Positions 20,599 to 31,422 are shown, counted from the stretch's first letter. The stretch is 64,000 bases of DNA from Deinococcus sp. KNUC1210 (GCF_022344005.1 NZ_CP092187.1:75036-139035), one strand, 5' to 3'. Numbers and translations: made by a program. Notes: generated by a model from the letters alone, not told the origin.

Positions 20599-22091
20599 CT
20601 AGGCACTTTTCGCTTCACCAACGCTCAGATAGTTCCTGATAAACATTTCAGGCGGCTGAGGTTTTGAGAGGAAATAGCCCTGAGAAAAATGGCATTTCCA
20701 CGCTCTCAACAGTTCAAACTGCTGAGAATGCTCAATCCCCTCGGCAATAATAACGAAACCAAGAGAGATGCAGATCTCGATGATCGACTTCACCATGTAG
20801 ATTTCAGTTGAGCTTCTGTTGTTCAACATATCGATCAGCGATTTGTCGATTTTTACGCCATGAACATTCATATGGAGTAGCTGGACGAAATTAGAGTATC
20901 CGGTACCAAAATCATCAATATAGGTAGAGATTCCCAGCTGATCGAGACCGTCGAGCACACGCGGGATTTTCTCGTTCCGGTACATTTCCAGAGTCTCGGT
21001 GATTTCAAATTCCAATCGTCCCGGAGTGACCTGGTAATTGGTCATGAGGTATTTTATATCCGATAGAAACGAGCTATTTTCAAGCTGAACAACTGAAACG
21101 TTGATACATATTTTTATATCCGGACAGTTCATCAGATCTGACAGAGCACGCTTGATCACCCACAATCCTATATGATAAATACTCCCCGTAGTTTCAGCGA
21201 TGCCAACAAACTCAACGGGCGACACCGAGCCATAGAGCGGGTGATCCCATCTCAGAAGTGCTTCAACCTTTGACACCTTGCGCGTCATCGTGTCGTAGAT
21301 AGGCTGATAGACGACAGAGAGCTGTTTTTTACTGATTGCCCTCGCCAGATCTCTGGAAAGCAGTTGCCGATGTTGGATGAGCGCTTCCTCGGAGGACTGA
21401 TAGTGCTTGACTCCGTTTTTACCTTTGCGTTTAACGTTCATCATCGCGCTGTCAGCATGCTTGAGCAGCGATTGATAGTCTCTGGCATCCTCCGGAAAGC
21501 GGCTTATCCCGGCGCTGATGCTCAGATTGACGTATTCTCTTTCTTTTCTCCGTCAAAAACAGTGATAGAGCTGTCCTTGGATTTTATGTAATCGGAGATA
21601 TCTGAAACGAGTTTAAATGCTTTTAGGTCATCGAGGCCACTGGCAATAATAATAAATTCGTCGCCACTCAGCCGCGCAACGTGCATTGCAGAACCGCATT
21701 TATTCTTTAAATATTGCGCAAAACGTTTTAGAACGTCGTCACCCTTTGAATATCCCAGAGTATCGTTGATTGTTCTGAAGTTATCTATATCCAAGACGAT
21801 GATAGCAGCACTTTGATGTGTTTGGTCGACATGAAGGGCAAAGTATTTTTCGGAGGCCACTCTGTTTGGCAGACCAGTCATGGCATCAACAAAGACGTCC
21901 CTGCTTCGCACGGCGCTCTTTTTTCTGCCTCCAAGTTTATCTTTCCACACGTTGACGAGTTGCCCGGCAGCCAGATAGATCGAAGCAAGAACCAGGCAAC
22001 TACAGAGGAGAAAGGCTGTATAGCTCTGAATCGCCAGATTGGGAATCACGAGTACATCAAGGATGACTGACGCCGACAATGCATTTACCAT
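20599..22091 (-). pseudogene. Membrane GGDEF-EAL protein, split by a frameshift
   Basis: c-di-GMP cyclase/phosphodiesterase. The first frame begins at ATG 22091 (GGAGGCTCA just before), has two hydrophobic segments (ASVILDVLVIPNLAIQSY and AFLLCSCLVLASIYLAAGQL) and a GGDEF domain with SGDEF, then stops at 21522. The next frame reads REYVNLSISAGISRFPEDAR, completes the GGDEF domain and gives an EAL domain with EALLRWDHP, IDDFGTGYSN and IIAEGIEH, ending at 20599. The break lies in the short A runs at 21540-21547 (complementary strand). One extra A joins GEKK to REYVNLS and yields about 497 aa of normal architecture. The DNA is clearly AT-richer than the window average, which suggests acquisition. 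Confidence 0.85.
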
Positions 22092-22710
22092 TGAGCCTCC
22101 TATCGTATTGGCGTCTTGCTTCGAGATATCTCGAATATGGCTGTTAGAGGAGCAACACAGAATCGGAAGACTGCCTCCCCATATGCCAACTGCGAAGGTC
22201 TGTAGACGACTCCCCTGCATCCTGTCCTTCCTGCCGAGACCGAGAAGCCCTGATGGAACACAGGCTTCACGCGCAACTGTCGTGCTTCGTTCGATGAGTG
22301 CGCGCCTTTAGTTTCCCTTGTTCCACTGAGTGAACCGAAGGACACATCTAGACAACACCAGATAGGGGGTATAGAACCCGCTCGCGCGGAGGGTTATGGC
22401 GAATTCTGCACAGCCGTCGCTACATCAGGTCAAAATGCCTTCATATCCTTCGTACCATATGGTTCACTGAGCGGTACGCGCCGAACAACTGACAAAGCGA
22501 GTCGGTAAAGTATGGTCACGGCCATGGCTTGCCATGATGGTGCGGCGTTTTCTGAGAACCTGCCCTAATACACAGGGCATAGGACAGCAAAAGTTGAATG
22601 CTTTGCCCATACCCATCACTGGTCTCGCACCTGCGCGACATGGGCGTGAAATGAGTTCGCTACGAGATAGTTGCACAATGGAAAAGATTTTTTGCTAGGA
22701 TATTTGCGAT
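22092..22710. other. Intergenic region between divergent GGDEF-EAL and MarR genes
   Basis: About 620 bp. It must hold promoters for both directions; TAGGAT (22696-22701) could be the -10 of the MarR gene. A leftward open frame at 22464-22676 has no recognisable product. Nothing else is clear. Confidence 0.35.
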
Positions 22711-23223
22711 ATGGAAATACTTAAGGACACGAACGATCCAGACGGATCAGAGCCCGGGCAGCAGCTCAGTGAAGAAACCGCACAACAGCTTCTGAAGGGT
22801 CTCTGGGCGCTGACGCACTCCATGAAGCGGGAGCTCGGCCCGATGTTGCTGCGTGAACACGGCCTGGAATTCAAGGACTTTCTGGCGCTCCAGGCCATCG
22901 AAGAAGGCAGCAATTATCCCGGACAGCTCTGCCAGCGCCTGACCCTGACGCCCAGCAACGGCTCGCGGCTCATCGACGCACTGGTCGAAGGCACCCTCAT
23001 CGAACGCCGCCTCGACGATCAAGACGCCCGCCGCGTGCAGCTGATCCTGACGACCAAGGGCGAACAAGTTCTGGCCGCCACCTATAGCACGCTGCTCGAC
23101 CTGTTCAGGCGCAGTCTCAGTGAACTTTCGGATACACAGATCTCCGATTTTACCCGGACGCTCGCCCTGCTCAGCCGAGCTTTTGCCTCGACCATTCCCG
23201 CTCATGAGGACACCCGACCATGA
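22711..23223 (+). CDS. MarR-family regulator of the adjacent efflux pump
   Basis: 170-aa winged-helix regulator. The MarR core spans about 30-150: LTHSMKRELGPMLLREHG helix, FLALQAIEEGSNYPGQLCQRLTLTPSNGSRLIDALVEGTLIERR recognition region, and DDQDARRVQLILTTKG for the wing. Its stop overlaps the start of the MFS transporter gene by 4 bp (ATGA), so the two are translationally coupled and it very probably controls the pump in response to its substrates. Confidence 0.92.
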   Translation: MEILKDTNDPDGSEPGQQLSEETAQQLLKGLWALTHSMKRELGPMLLREHGLEFKDFLALQAIEEGSNYPGQLCQRLTLTPSNGSRLIDALVEGTLIERRLDDQDARRVQLILTTKGEQVLAATYSTLLDLFRRSLSELSDTQISDFTRTLALLSRAFASTIPAHEDTRP

Positions 23224-25349
23224 CGACCACACCGACCCCCTCTGCGGCTCCACATCTTCCGACTGCGACTCCTCACACCGCCACACAGCCGCAGTTCACG
23301 GCTCAGGAAAAGCTGTTTACCATGATCGGCACGCTGCTGGGACTGCTGCTGGCCGCCCTTGATCAGACCATCGTGGCGACCGCTGGGCCGCAGATTCAGA
23401 AAGACCTGCGGATTGATGCCAGCCTGTATACCTGGATCACCACGGCCTATCTGGTGGCCTCCACCGTGATGGTCCCGATCTACGGCAAGCTCTCCGATCT
23501 CTTTGGCCGTAAGGCTGTTCTGCTGTTCGGCGTGGTGACGTTTCTGGTCGGCTCGCTGCTGTGCGGAATGTCTGGCGAAGCGTTCATGGGCAATTTTCTG
23601 GGCGGCGGCACCGGGCAACTGATCGCCTTCCGTGCGGTGCAGGGCTTTGGCAGCGCGGCGCTCTTTACCACTGCCTTCGCCGTGGTCTCCGACCTGTATC
23701 CACCTGCCGAGCGGGGCCGCTACACCGGCCTCTTCGGCGCAGTCTTCGGAATTTCCAGTGTACTGGGGCCGCTGCTGGGCGGCTTTCTAACCGACCACCT
23801 CAGCTGGCACTGGGTCTTTTACGTCAATCTGCCCATTGGGGCCGTGGCCCTCGCCTTCATCATCACCCGTATGCCCGCCCTGAAGCATCTGTACGGCCAG
23901 ACTGAGGCGAAACCGCGCCTGGACCTGCTGGGAGCCTTCTGGCTGGTGGTGGGCGTCGTTCCGCTGCTGCTGGCGCTCAGTCTGGGTAAATCCACTCTCA
24001 CTCCGGGAGAAACTGGATTCCTGTGGACTTCCTGGCAGGAAATGAGCATGTTTGGCCTCGCCGTGCTGGGTATTGCAGCGTTTCTGTTCACCGAGCGCCG
24101 CGCCCATGACCCGCTGATGAACCTGGGGCTGTTTCAGAACCGCGTGTACTCGGTGGGCATCGTGGCGTCGTTTCTGCTGAGCATGGCGTTTCTCGGGCCG
24201 ATCATCTTTCTGCCGCTCTTCATGGTCAATGTAGTGGGGCTGTCGGCCACCAATTCCGGCCTGACCCTGACGCCGCTGGTGCTGGGTCTGGTGGCAGGCA
24301 ACATTCTGAGCGGACAGCTGGTGTCGAGGTTCGGCAAATACAAGCCGCTGATGATCGCCGGTCTGCTGATCCTGATGGTGGCCTTTCTGCTGATGGGCTT
24401 CACCATCCACGCCGATTCGTCTCAGGCTTCGGTCACGCTGAAGATGATTCTGATCGGGTTGGGCCTGGGGCCTTCGATCCCGCTGTATACCCTGGCGATT
24501 CAGAATGCCTCAGACCCGCGCCTGACCGGACAGGTCACATCGTCGGTCACGTTCTTCCGCAATCTGGGTCAGGTGGTCGGCGTGGCGATTCTGGGCACCG
24601 TCTTTTCGAACGTGCTGAGTACCCAGTTGAACGTCGCCAAAGGTGAGGCGCGTGCGCTCCTGCCTGTCAGCGCCCAGTCGCAGTTCGATACGCTCAGCGG
24701 CGGCCAGAGTTCGGCGAGCAACTTCGATACCGCCGCCATCAAGCGCAGCGTCAGCAGCAAGCTCAGTGATCAGGAAACGCTGATCACGAAGGCCCTGCGT
24801 GACAACGATTCTGCCAGCGTACAGACGCTGCTCGCCAGCCCGCAGACGCCCGCATCCCTGCGGAACGTGCTGAAGGCGGGCGGTATCGAACAGCAGGTGA
24901 AAACGGCTGATACCGCCCTCCTGTCGCAGATCACGGCGGCGGTCAAAGGCGGTCAACTGGCTGCGCTGGCAGCGAATCCGCAGCTCCCGGCAGCGCTGCG
25001 CGGTCAGCTCGCCCAGATTCCGCCACAGGCCGTCGCCACGGCGCAGGGCCAGGACGCTGTCATCTCGCGTGTTTCACAGGGCGTCCGTGCCAACGAGGGC
25101 GCGGTGGTGGCCCAGGTCAAGACGCAGGCCGTGACCCGAGCCGTGAAGGCAATCGACGACAGCAGGCCCACCATCCTGCGTGCCATCGACGTGTTTGGTG
25201 CAGGCTTCAAGCAGGCTCTGACCGATGCCGTGACCCAGATTTTCCGGTACGGCCTCATCATGGTGCTGCTCGGTCTGGTCGCAACGCTGCTGCTGCCACA
25301 GCTTCCCCTCCGCAGAGGTGGCGCGGCGTCGGCCCCTGTGCTGGAATAA
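23220..25349 (+). CDS. MFS multidrug efflux transporter (DHA2/EmrB-QacA type, 14 TM) with a large extra loop
   Basis: 709-aa proton-driven drug exporter. TM1 carries [17 protein letters not shown] (DHA2 motif with Asp) and loop 2-3 [12 protein letters not shown] (MFS motif A); motif C appears as [14 protein letters not shown]. Fourteen helices are expected. Between the second-last and last helices (about residues 490-665) sits a long hydrophilic, Ala/Gln-rich segment with repeats such as [15 protein letters not shown] and [16 protein letters not shown], longer than in E. coli EmrB. The last helix ([20 protein letters not shown]) follows. It is coupled to the MarR gene upstream and followed by a hairpin terminator. 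Confidence 0.92.
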   Translation: MTTTPTPSAAPHLPTATPHTATQPQFTAQEKLFTMIGTLLGLLLAALDQTIVATAGPQIQKDLRIDASLYTWITTAYLVASTVMVPIYGKLSDLFGRKAVLLFGVVTFLVGSLLCGMSGEAFMGNFLGGGTGQLIAFRAVQGFGSAALFTTAFAVVSDLYPPAERGRYTGLFGAVFGISSVLGPLLGGFLTDHLSWHWVFYVNLPIGAVALAFIITRMPALKHLYGQTEAKPRLDLLGAFWLVVGVVPLLLALSLGKSTLTPGETGFLWTSWQEMSMFGLAVLGIAAFLFTERRAHDPLMNLGLFQNRVYSVGIVASFLLSMAFLGPIIFLPLFMVNVVGLSATNSGLTLTPLVLGLVAGNILSGQLVSRFGKYKPLMIAGLLILMVAFLLMGFTIHADSSQASVTLKMILIGLGLGPSIPLYTLAIQNASDPRLTGQVTSSVTFFRNLGQVVGVAILGTVFSNVLSTQLNVAKGEARALLPVSAQSQFDTLSGGQSSASNFDTAAIKRSVSSKLSDQETLITKALRDNDSASVQTLLASPQTPASLRNVLKAGGIEQQVKTADTALLSQITAAVKGGQLAALAANPQLPAALRGQLAQIPPQAVATAQGQDAVISRVSQGVRANEGAVVAQVKTQAVTRAVKAIDDSRPTILRAIDVFGAGFKQALTDAVTQIFRYGLIMVLLGLVATLLLPQLPLRRGGAASAPVLE

Positions 25350-25392
25350 CGCTCTTCCACCGTCCGCACTTCAGCGCACGGTCCATCTGAAA

Positions 25393-25426
25393 CGTCCCCC
25401 GAACGGTTCTGCACTGTTCGGGGACG
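25393..25426 (+). terminator. Terminator after the MFS transporter gene
   Basis: Arms CGTCCCCCGAAC and GTTCGGGGACG pair with one bulged C, then a T-rich tail (CTCTTTCT). Confidence 0.7.
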
Positions 25427-25504
25427 CTCTTTCTACCCATCAGCACTCTTCCGGCGCACCTGCCAGAACGCGGGCACCCAGGGCGACCCTGTTCGGCGGC
25501 CTGC

Positions 25505-26413
25505 TCAGACGAGCTGTAAGAGCTGCATCCCGGCTGGACACACCCCGTCGACGGTCAGGGGGCAGAGAGAGGTGCTCGGCGCTTCCTGGCCCTGCATCTT
25601 CTTGCAGATGTGCTCGCCGCTCTTGACCCGCTCGGCAAGCTGAGCTGTTTCCGACATCGGCGTGTCCTGCAGATCGTCCTGAAGGAAGCGGATAAAGCGG
25701 CGATAATGCTCGATGGCCGCGTACCGGTTCTCGGTGACAGACAGGCAGGTCATCAGCTTCTGATGATAGTTTTCACCGATGAACGGGTCGAGCTTCAGGG
25801 CCTGCGTCAACGTGCTCACGGCCTCCCGGCAGTCTGAGAGTTCGCAGTACACGGCAGACAGGTCGGTACACGCCCGGACGAAGGCGGCCTGATGTTCCTG
25901 CCGAGCCTGACGCGCCCACTCGGTCTGAAATTCGGGCAGGTATTCGCCAGCGTAGGTGCCTAGGACCTGCCGATACGCCGCCATCCGTTCCTCAGGAGCA
26001 GCAGCCCGCTCGGCCCGTTGCAGGGCAGCGTAGAAGTGCTGCACGTCCGATGCCTGAAAGACTTCTGCCGACAGACTGTAGCGCCCATAGGCCTCGGTGA
26101 CCGAATTTGGCAACCCCAGCGCCCCCCGCAGACGATGGAGCGTAACCCGGAACCGGTTGGCACTCTGATGGTCGGCTTCCAACCCCCACAGATCGTCGAG
26201 AATCTGAGCACGGGTGCGGCCTGCCGGAAACGACAGCAGATAGAAGCACAGGTCCTGTGCGCTGGCCGCATGCCACTCTGCACTCTTTCCGTCGACCAGC
26301 ACTTCGGCCCGCCCGAAGGTGCGAATCTGAAGGTGAGGCGCCGCGTCCTGGACCAGACCCGCTTCGACTGGAAAGGCCGCGTCCGCGTCAGTGGAGGTGC
26401 GTGCTGTCTTCAT
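25505..26413 (-). CDS. Transcriptional regulator with winged helix and BTAD domain (SARP/AfsR-like)
   Basis: 302 aa. The N-terminal wHTH (about 22-110) begins LQIRTFGRAEVLVDGKSAEW and includes RFRVTLHRLRGALG, the Trans_reg_C-like fold of SARP/DnrI activators. The bacterial transcriptional activator domain (about 115-265) is TPR-like, with QALKLDPFIGENYHQKLM and HYRRFIRFLQDDL. There is no NB-ARC ATPase, so it is the short form. ATG 26413 follows TACCAT plus 6 nt (leaderless); the frame is open upstream, but those residues are not conserved. Its target is unknown. Confidence 0.85.
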   Translation of the reverse strand: MKTARTSTDADAAFPVEAGLVQDAAPHLQIRTFGRAEVLVDGKSAEWHAASAQDLCFYLLSFPAGRTRAQILDDLWGLEADHQSANRFRVTLHRLRGALGLPNSVTEAYGRYSLSAEVFQASDVQHFYAALQRAERAAAPEERMAAYRQVLGTYAGEYLPEFQTEWARQARQEHQAAFVRACTDLSAVYCELSDCREAVSTLTQALKLDPFIGENYHQKLMTCLSVTENRYAAIEHYRRFIRFLQDDLQDTPMSETAQLAERVKSGEHICKKMQGQEAPSTSLCPLTVDGVCPAGMQLLQLV

Positions 26414-26597
26414 GGTGGCATGGTAGCCCCGGACCGTTACGAATGCATTACGGCCCGGTCTGCTAAAGACGAGTGACCCGGTGCTTACATCTCCCCTACA
26501 GACGACGCTGTTCTTTCGGAGGTGGCTTATCTGTGGCAGCTCCGGATATTCAGTTCTGGTCTGCTGATAGGCACTTGCACACAGCCGGGCAGGTCGC

Positions 26598-26978
26598 TCA
26601 GCCCCAGAGACGCACAGGTGGATGTGCCACCAGCACACCCAGCAGATCACTGACCGTCAGAACTCCGACCAGCTGTTCGTGATCGTCCACCACCGGCAGG
26701 CCACGCACATCATGCTGCAGCATCAGGATGGCGGCCCGTTCGATGGCCCCGTTGGGCGTTACCGTCACGTTCGGCGAACGCATCAATGCCTGCACCTCAG
26801 TGTCTGGCGCTGTCTCGCCCGGCAGATCGCTCGCCAGCAGCAGACCCACCAGCGTGCGCCCCTCCACGACCGGCAGGCACCGCAGGCCCGACGCTTCCAA
26901 CTGCCGTCGTGCCTCGCTCAGCAGGGTCTGTGGCGTGACCGTGACCACCTCACTCGACATGTATTCCCTGATTTTCAT
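26598..26978 (-). CDS. CBS-domain pair protein
   Basis: 126-aa protein made of two CBS domains: MSSEVVTVTPQTLLSEARRQL with GLRCLPVVEGRTLVGLLLASDL, and MRSPNVTVTPNGAIERAAILML with VRGLPVVDDHEQLVGVLTVSDLL. Such pairs bind adenine nucleotides and sense energy state. The start at 26978 has a GGGGG tract upstream; an earlier open frame is not conserved. It follows the UspA gene on the same strand with about 120 bp between them, a pairing seen in stress clusters. Confidence 0.9.
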   Translation of the reverse strand: MKIREYMSSEVVTVTPQTLLSEARRQLEASGLRCLPVVEGRTLVGLLLASDLPGETAPDTEVQALMRSPNVTVTPNGAIERAAILMLQHDVRGLPVVDDHEQLVGVLTVSDLLGVLVAHPPVRLWG

Positions 26979-27095
26979 AAGCCCCCTGCACTGTGAGTTG
27001 GCGGAGTGCAGCGGGCAGCCTGGCCACACTCTTCGCGCGACGCAGAGACATCGGTCCGGTCGTTCTTACATTTGCCTGCCCTACCTGAAGTCAGC

Positions 27096-27593
27096 TCAGC
27101 CTGCATGCGCTGTCGCCGCTGGCGCACCTGTGGCTGCATCTGCACCGGGGCCGCGGATCACCAATACCGGCACTGTGGCCCGGCGCATCACCTCCTCTGC
27201 CACGCTGCCCAGAAACAGGTGGGCCAGCCCGCCGCGCCCATGCGTACTCATCACGATGAGGTCTGCGCCGAGGTCTGCCGCTGCTCTGAGAATTTCCCTG
27301 CCGACCGAGAGACCGTCTGCTGTGCGCTGCTCGGTCTGAACTTCGGGCAGCCCCAACAGCTGTCTGGCAGTCTCCAGAACATGCGAGGCTTCGGCATCGA
27401 TCTGCGTCTGGAGCGTCTGGACGTCTTCCGCGAAGATGGCCGCGTCGCCGTAGGTCGAGCGACTGATCAGTGGCGGCTTGACATACAGCACGGTCAGAGC
27501 ACTCTGACAGGTGCGGGCCAGGTCTGCGGCGACCGGAAGCGCCAGGTTTCCGAGAGTGCTGCCATCGGTGGTCACCAGAATGCGTTCAAACAT
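27096..27593 (-). CDS. Universal stress protein (UspA family)
   Basis: 165 aa, one Usp domain. The nucleotide-binding pattern is present: FERILVTTDGS at the N-terminus and DLIVMSTHGRGGLAHLFLGSVAEEVMRRATVPVLVI at the C-terminus, matching G-x2-G-x9-G(S/T), so ATP binding is expected. GGGAGG lies 6 nt before ATG 27593, which is preferred over the ATG and TTG codons directly upstream. It is upstream of the CBS gene in the same direction. Confidence 0.92.
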   Translation of the reverse strand: MFERILVTTDGSTLGNLALPVAADLARTCQSALTVLYVKPPLISRSTYGDAAIFAEDVQTLQTQIDAEASHVLETARQLLGLPEVQTEQRTADGLSVGREILRAAADLGADLIVMSTHGRGGLAHLFLGSVAEEVMRRATVPVLVIRGPGADAATGAPAATAHAG

Positions 27594-27743
27594 CATCAAC
27601 CTCCCTGGCCTTCAGCGTGCAGGGAGACCATTACCGCACCGTTACCTTCCAGCACTGTGACGATGTGAGCCAGCAGGCAGATGGAGGATCAGAGTGGCTG
27701 ACCTTTTCGGCAGAGCAAACGTGCCGTGTCAGCGAACGTCTTC

Positions 27744-30674
27744 TCAGGATTCCTGTGACCGGACCGAGAACCAGCGGTGCTCGCTGGCGGGTTCAGGACG
27801 TGCGAACAGGTAGCCCTGTCCCAGCGTACAGCCCAGATACCGAAGAATCTGCAACTCCTCTGCCGTCTCGATGCCTTCGGCGATTGCCAGCAGATCGAGG
27901 CTCTCTGCCAGATTCAGGATGGCCTTCACGACCAGATAATTGGCAGAGTCTCGGCGCAGTTCCGTGATAAACGAGCGGTCGATCTTCAGAATGTTGATCG
28001 GCAGACGGGGCAGATAGCTCAGGCTCGAAGCGCCGGTCCCGAAATCGTCAATCGAGATAGACACGCCCAGCTCGCGCAGCTGCTCCATCCGGCGAACCGA
28101 GGCCTCGACGTTTCGCATCACCAGCCGCTCGGTCAATTCGAGTTCCAGATGGTTGGCAGGAAATCTCGTCTCCTGCAAGCACGAGGCCACCAACGGCACG
28201 AAGTCGGCGCGGTCGAACTGCAGAGCCGAGACATTCACCGCCACCCGGATCGGCGGGCGACCCTCCTGCAGCCATCGCATCCCCTGACGACACACTTCCC
28301 TCAGGACCCAGTGACCCAGTGCGACGATCAACCCCGTTTCCTCGGCGACCGGAATGAACTGAGCAGGCGACACCCTGCCGAGCACCGGATGATTCCAGCG
28401 CAGCAGCGCCTCGACTGCCACGATGCTGTGGTCGGCCAGCAGCACCTGCGGCTGATAATGCACTTCCAGCTCGTTCAGTTCGATAGCCCGGCGCAGGTAG
28501 CCAGCCATCTGGAAGCGCTCATAGGCATGGTGGTTGAGCGAGGTCTCGAAGAGCGCCCAGCCGACCTTCTGCGTCTTGGCATGGTACATCGCCAGATCAG
28601 CGCTGCGCTGGAGTGTTTCGGCGTCCTGTCCCCCCAGCGGCGAGACGCTGATGCCGATGGACGCGGTGAGATAGATCTCCCGGTCGAGGGCCAGAAATGG
28701 ACGTTCGAGCGCCTTCAGACAGCACTGCGCGACCTGTACGGCGGCGTCTTCTGTGGAGAGCGGCAGGATGATGGTGAACTCGTCGCCACTCATCCTCGCC
28801 AGCGTATCGCCCGGCCCCACGCAGGCCTGAAGCCGCTCGGCCAGTCCGCGCAACACCTGATCTCCGGCGTGATGGCCCAGGGAATCGTTGACCCCCTTGA
28901 AATCATCGACATCGAGAAACAGCAGGGCAACAGGGCTCCCCGTTTCATGCGAACTGCCGATGGCCTGTTGCAGCCGCTCCTCGAACATCACACGGTTGGC
29001 AAGGCCGGTCAGGGCGTCGTGTTTGGTCTGATAGGTCAGCCGCCGGGTCAGGAGGTGATGTTCGATCGCGACAGCCGCCAGATGCCGGGCCTTGTCCAGT
29101 TCGGTCAGCACCGCAGTTGGAAAGGGACCCGGCTGCCGGGCATACAGAGCCAGAGCACCCAGCACCACACCGAGGCCATCGATAATCGGCAACGAGGCGC
29201 AGGCCAGCAGCTGATTGGCCTGCATGACATCCACGAAAGCCGTACACGACGGCGCACTCATCGTATCTTCGACCACCACCAGTTCGCCCCGGAAAACTGC
29301 CGTGCCGCAGACGCCCGCTCCTTCTCGGACCTCCAGTCCATCGACAGCCCTCTGAAATTCAGGAGACAGACTCGGCGCAGCGGAGGTATAGAGATTGCCC
29401 TGCTGGTTCAGCAGAATGGTGCAGGCATAGCCCGGATACTGACGCTCGACCATCAGTGCCACCTGCACCAGAATCTCGTGCAGCGCCGCGCCCTGTACCG
29501 TCATCTCCAGAATGGTGTTGCGGTCATGCTGTGCCCGCTCCTCGACCTTCTTGACGCCGATGTCACGGAAATAGACCGTCAGGCCGCTGGACTGAGGATA
29601 GAGGCGGATTTCAAACCAGGAGGCCAGGGGGGAATGAAAATACTCGAACTGCACGCTGCGCCGCTCTCGCATGGCCACGTGATAGTGCTCAGACGCTTCG
29701 GTGTTCGCGAGCTGAGGAAAGACCTGCCACAGACTCTGATGCCGCAGTTCCGAGGTGGAGTGCTGCAAGATCGTCTGGGCCCGCTCGTTCAGCGACTGAA
29801 AACGCCACTCGGTATCCAGCGAGAACCAGGCCTGCTGAGTACTCTCGAAGGCCTGCCGGGCATACCTGGGATCATTGATCCACTCGTCCTTGACCGGCTG
29901 AATGTCTGTCAGATCGCGTGAAGTGACCAGCACCCGGTAGATCAGACCGTCTGGACCCGGTATGCCAGTCAGCACCGCGTCCCAGTAACGCTGTAGGCCA
30001 CCGGGCGCGGCACGGTAAGCTTGCACCGTACCCCGGCCACCTGCTCTGGCTGTCTCCAGCGCCTGCCGGACAGCAGTCTGAGAATCAGGTGGCCAGCTCT
30101 GAAACCAGTCCGCCCCCCCGGGTTCTTGGGTGTTGATCTCGGCAACCGAGAGGGAGAGCAGGCGCTGCGCCGTTCCGTTCCTCCACAGCAGCTTTCCCTC
30201 CAGACTCAACACTTCCAGGCAGTCCGGACTGGTGAGCAGCAGGCTACGGACAAACTCGATCTGATCTTCCAGAACGTCTTCAACTGCTCTACTTTCGGTC
30301 ACGTCCTCGTGAATGATCAGCAGCAGGGGGGTGTGCGGCATTCTCGTCACGCGCACCTGATACCAGCGTCCCTGCTGCGGAGAATGCCACGAATAGACCC
30401 AGCTCTCTTCAGCCCCGCCCGCGAATATCATCTGCACACCCTGCACCAGCGTCTGACCATCGGTGGCAACAGCTGTCGCCATCAGTTCCGTACTCAGCTG
30501 AAGGTAGTTCCTTTCGGCAAATGCCGATGAAGCTATGTCCGTGTGAGCGGAGCTGAATTCCGTCCAGGCACGGTTGGCTGCCACGATCAGGCCGTTCCGG
30601 TCGATCACGACCAGCGCAGAGGGCAGAGTGTCCAACACTTCTCGGTACAGGTCCAGGTTTGAAAGGTCACTCAT
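27744..30674 (-). CDS. Large PAS-GAF-GGDEF-EAL signalling protein
   Basis: 976-aa soluble c-di-GMP enzyme. Order: PAS-like regions near 5-120, 130-250 and 280-385; GAF near 400-545 (GVCGTAVFRGELVVVEDT); GGDEF near 565-710 with MSGDEF near 626 (first Gly replaced by Ser, often tolerated); EAL near 730-965 with EALLRWNHP near 753, IDDFGTGASSLSYL and AIAEGIET. The EAL side keeps the metal-binding residues, so phosphodiesterase activity is likely; cyclase activity is less certain. ATG 30674 is preceded by AAGGAA; the longer upstream frame is not conserved. No membrane segment is seen. It is transcribed away from the partition genes. Confidence 0.92.
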   Translation of the reverse strand: MSDLSNLDLYREVLDTLPSALVVIDRNGLIVAANRAWTEFSSAHTDIASSAFAERNYLQLSTELMATAVATDGQTLVQGVQMIFAGGAEESWVYSWHSPQQGRWYQVRVTRMPHTPLLLIIHEDVTESRAVEDVLEDQIEFVRSLLLTSPDCLEVLSLEGKLLWRNGTAQRLLSLSVAEINTQEPGGADWFQSWPPDSQTAVRQALETARAGGRGTVQAYRAAPGGLQRYWDAVLTGIPGPDGLIYRVLVTSRDLTDIQPVKDEWINDPRYARQAFESTQQAWFSLDTEWRFQSLNERAQTILQHSTSELRHQSLWQVFPQLANTEASEHYHVAMRERRSVQFEYFHSPLASWFEIRLYPQSSGLTVYFRDIGVKKVEERAQHDRNTILEMTVQGAALHEILVQVALMVERQYPGYACTILLNQQGNLYTSAAPSLSPEFQRAVDGLEVREGAGVCGTAVFRGELVVVEDTMSAPSCTAFVDVMQANQLLACASLPIIDGLGVVLGALALYARQPGPFPTAVLTELDKARHLAAVAIEHHLLTRRLTYQTKHDALTGLANRVMFEERLQQAIGSSHETGSPVALLFLDVDDFKGVNDSLGHHAGDQVLRGLAERLQACVGPGDTLARMSGDEFTIILPLSTEDAAVQVAQCCLKALERPFLALDREIYLTASIGISVSPLGGQDAETLQRSADLAMYHAKTQKVGWALFETSLNHHAYERFQMAGYLRRAIELNELEVHYQPQVLLADHSIVAVEALLRWNHPVLGRVSPAQFIPVAEETGLIVALGHWVLREVCRQGMRWLQEGRPPIRVAVNVSALQFDRADFVPLVASCLQETRFPANHLELELTERLVMRNVEASVRRMEQLRELGVSISIDDFGTGASSLSYLPRLPINILKIDRSFITELRRDSANYLVVKAILNLAESLDLLAIAEGIETAEELQILRYLGCTLGQGYLFARPEPASEHRWFSVRSQES

Positions 30675-31343
30675 AGGTTCCTTGCAGGCAGCAGGACAGG
30701 AGCACAGACAGCGGAAATGAATTGGAGAAAGTTTCTGGTCCAGACAGTCAGCGGAGATCAGTACTGAGATTTTTTCAGAGATACACTCCCACTGAAAGCT
30801 GCGCCACCGAACTGAAGGATAGGAGCGGATTTTCTGTTTCCAGACTGCTCCGAACCCCCGTATCCACCTGATGATCAACAGTCTCCTTCAGATTAGCGTT
30901 CTGATGACGGGTTCGGGCTTCATCCTTCATCTGCACATGCAAGTGCTGGCAAAATCGGTGCAGCGTAGCAGATAGGAACATCTGTCTATCGCCTGAGAAG
31001 CGTCCAACGTGCCCGAGTAGAAAGGTGCTGAAGGAGTGCATCACCGACTTCTGGACCGTTCTCCGCCGATTTTGAAGAGGGAGAATTCAGCTATACCTAC
31101 AGTTGAAGGCTGCCGCGTCATTGGCCTGCGTTTGAGCGAGAACAGCCCCGTGTCCCCAGCGTTGCTGCCGAAGTTGCTCCTTTTAGCCTGATCGCGCCCT
31201 ACACCGTCGCAGGTGAGCTTTGTAGAGTCTTAGCAAGCAGGCATTACGTCTCCTCTCGGAATGCGCTTGTCCAGCGTCCAAGACCTCCTTCTTGGTCGTG
31301 AGTTTCCGTCCTGATCAGAACCGGTGAAGAGTAGGAGACCTCC
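30675..31343. other. Intergenic region between the GGDEF-EAL protein gene and the partition module
   Basis: About 670 bp with no gene I can support. Open frames on either strand have no recognisable product. Its right end carries a parS-like site, then the parA operator. Confidence 0.4.
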
Positions 31344-31359
31344 TGAATTTCGTTATTCA
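31344..31359. repeat. parS-like site, left copy (imperfect)
   Basis: TGAATTTCGTTATTCA, two mismatches from the perfect palindrome found twice after parB. It lies 64 bp before the parA start. Confidence 0.6.
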
Positions 31360-31394
31360 GCAGACGGCAGCGAAGCTCAGGCACGATGATGCAG

Positions 31395-31414
31395 GTGTAC
31401 ACCTCCGTGTACAC
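31395..31414. promoter_or_regulatory. Paired GTGTACAC operator overlapping the parA promoter
   Basis: Two identical palindromes GTGTACAC (31395-31402 and 31407-31414) separated by 4 bp, so their TGTACA cores are 12 bp apart centre to centre. This matches the published yefM-yoeB operator geometry. The right copy merges into TACACT (31410-31415), a likely -10 box 7 nt before the parA ATG. Binding would therefore shut off the parAB transcript. The encoded ParA starts with a YefM-like domain, the natural candidate to bind here. Confidence 0.75.
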
Positions 31415-31422
31415 TTCCTGGT

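Noticed and set aside
22464..22676. Possible transposase fragment
   Set aside because: Considered because of odd composition between divergent genes, but no transposase motif or terminal inverted repeats could be seen.
27777..29921. 714-codon rightward open frame
   Set aside because: Antisense of the large GGDEF-EAL gene, which has complete domain motifs.
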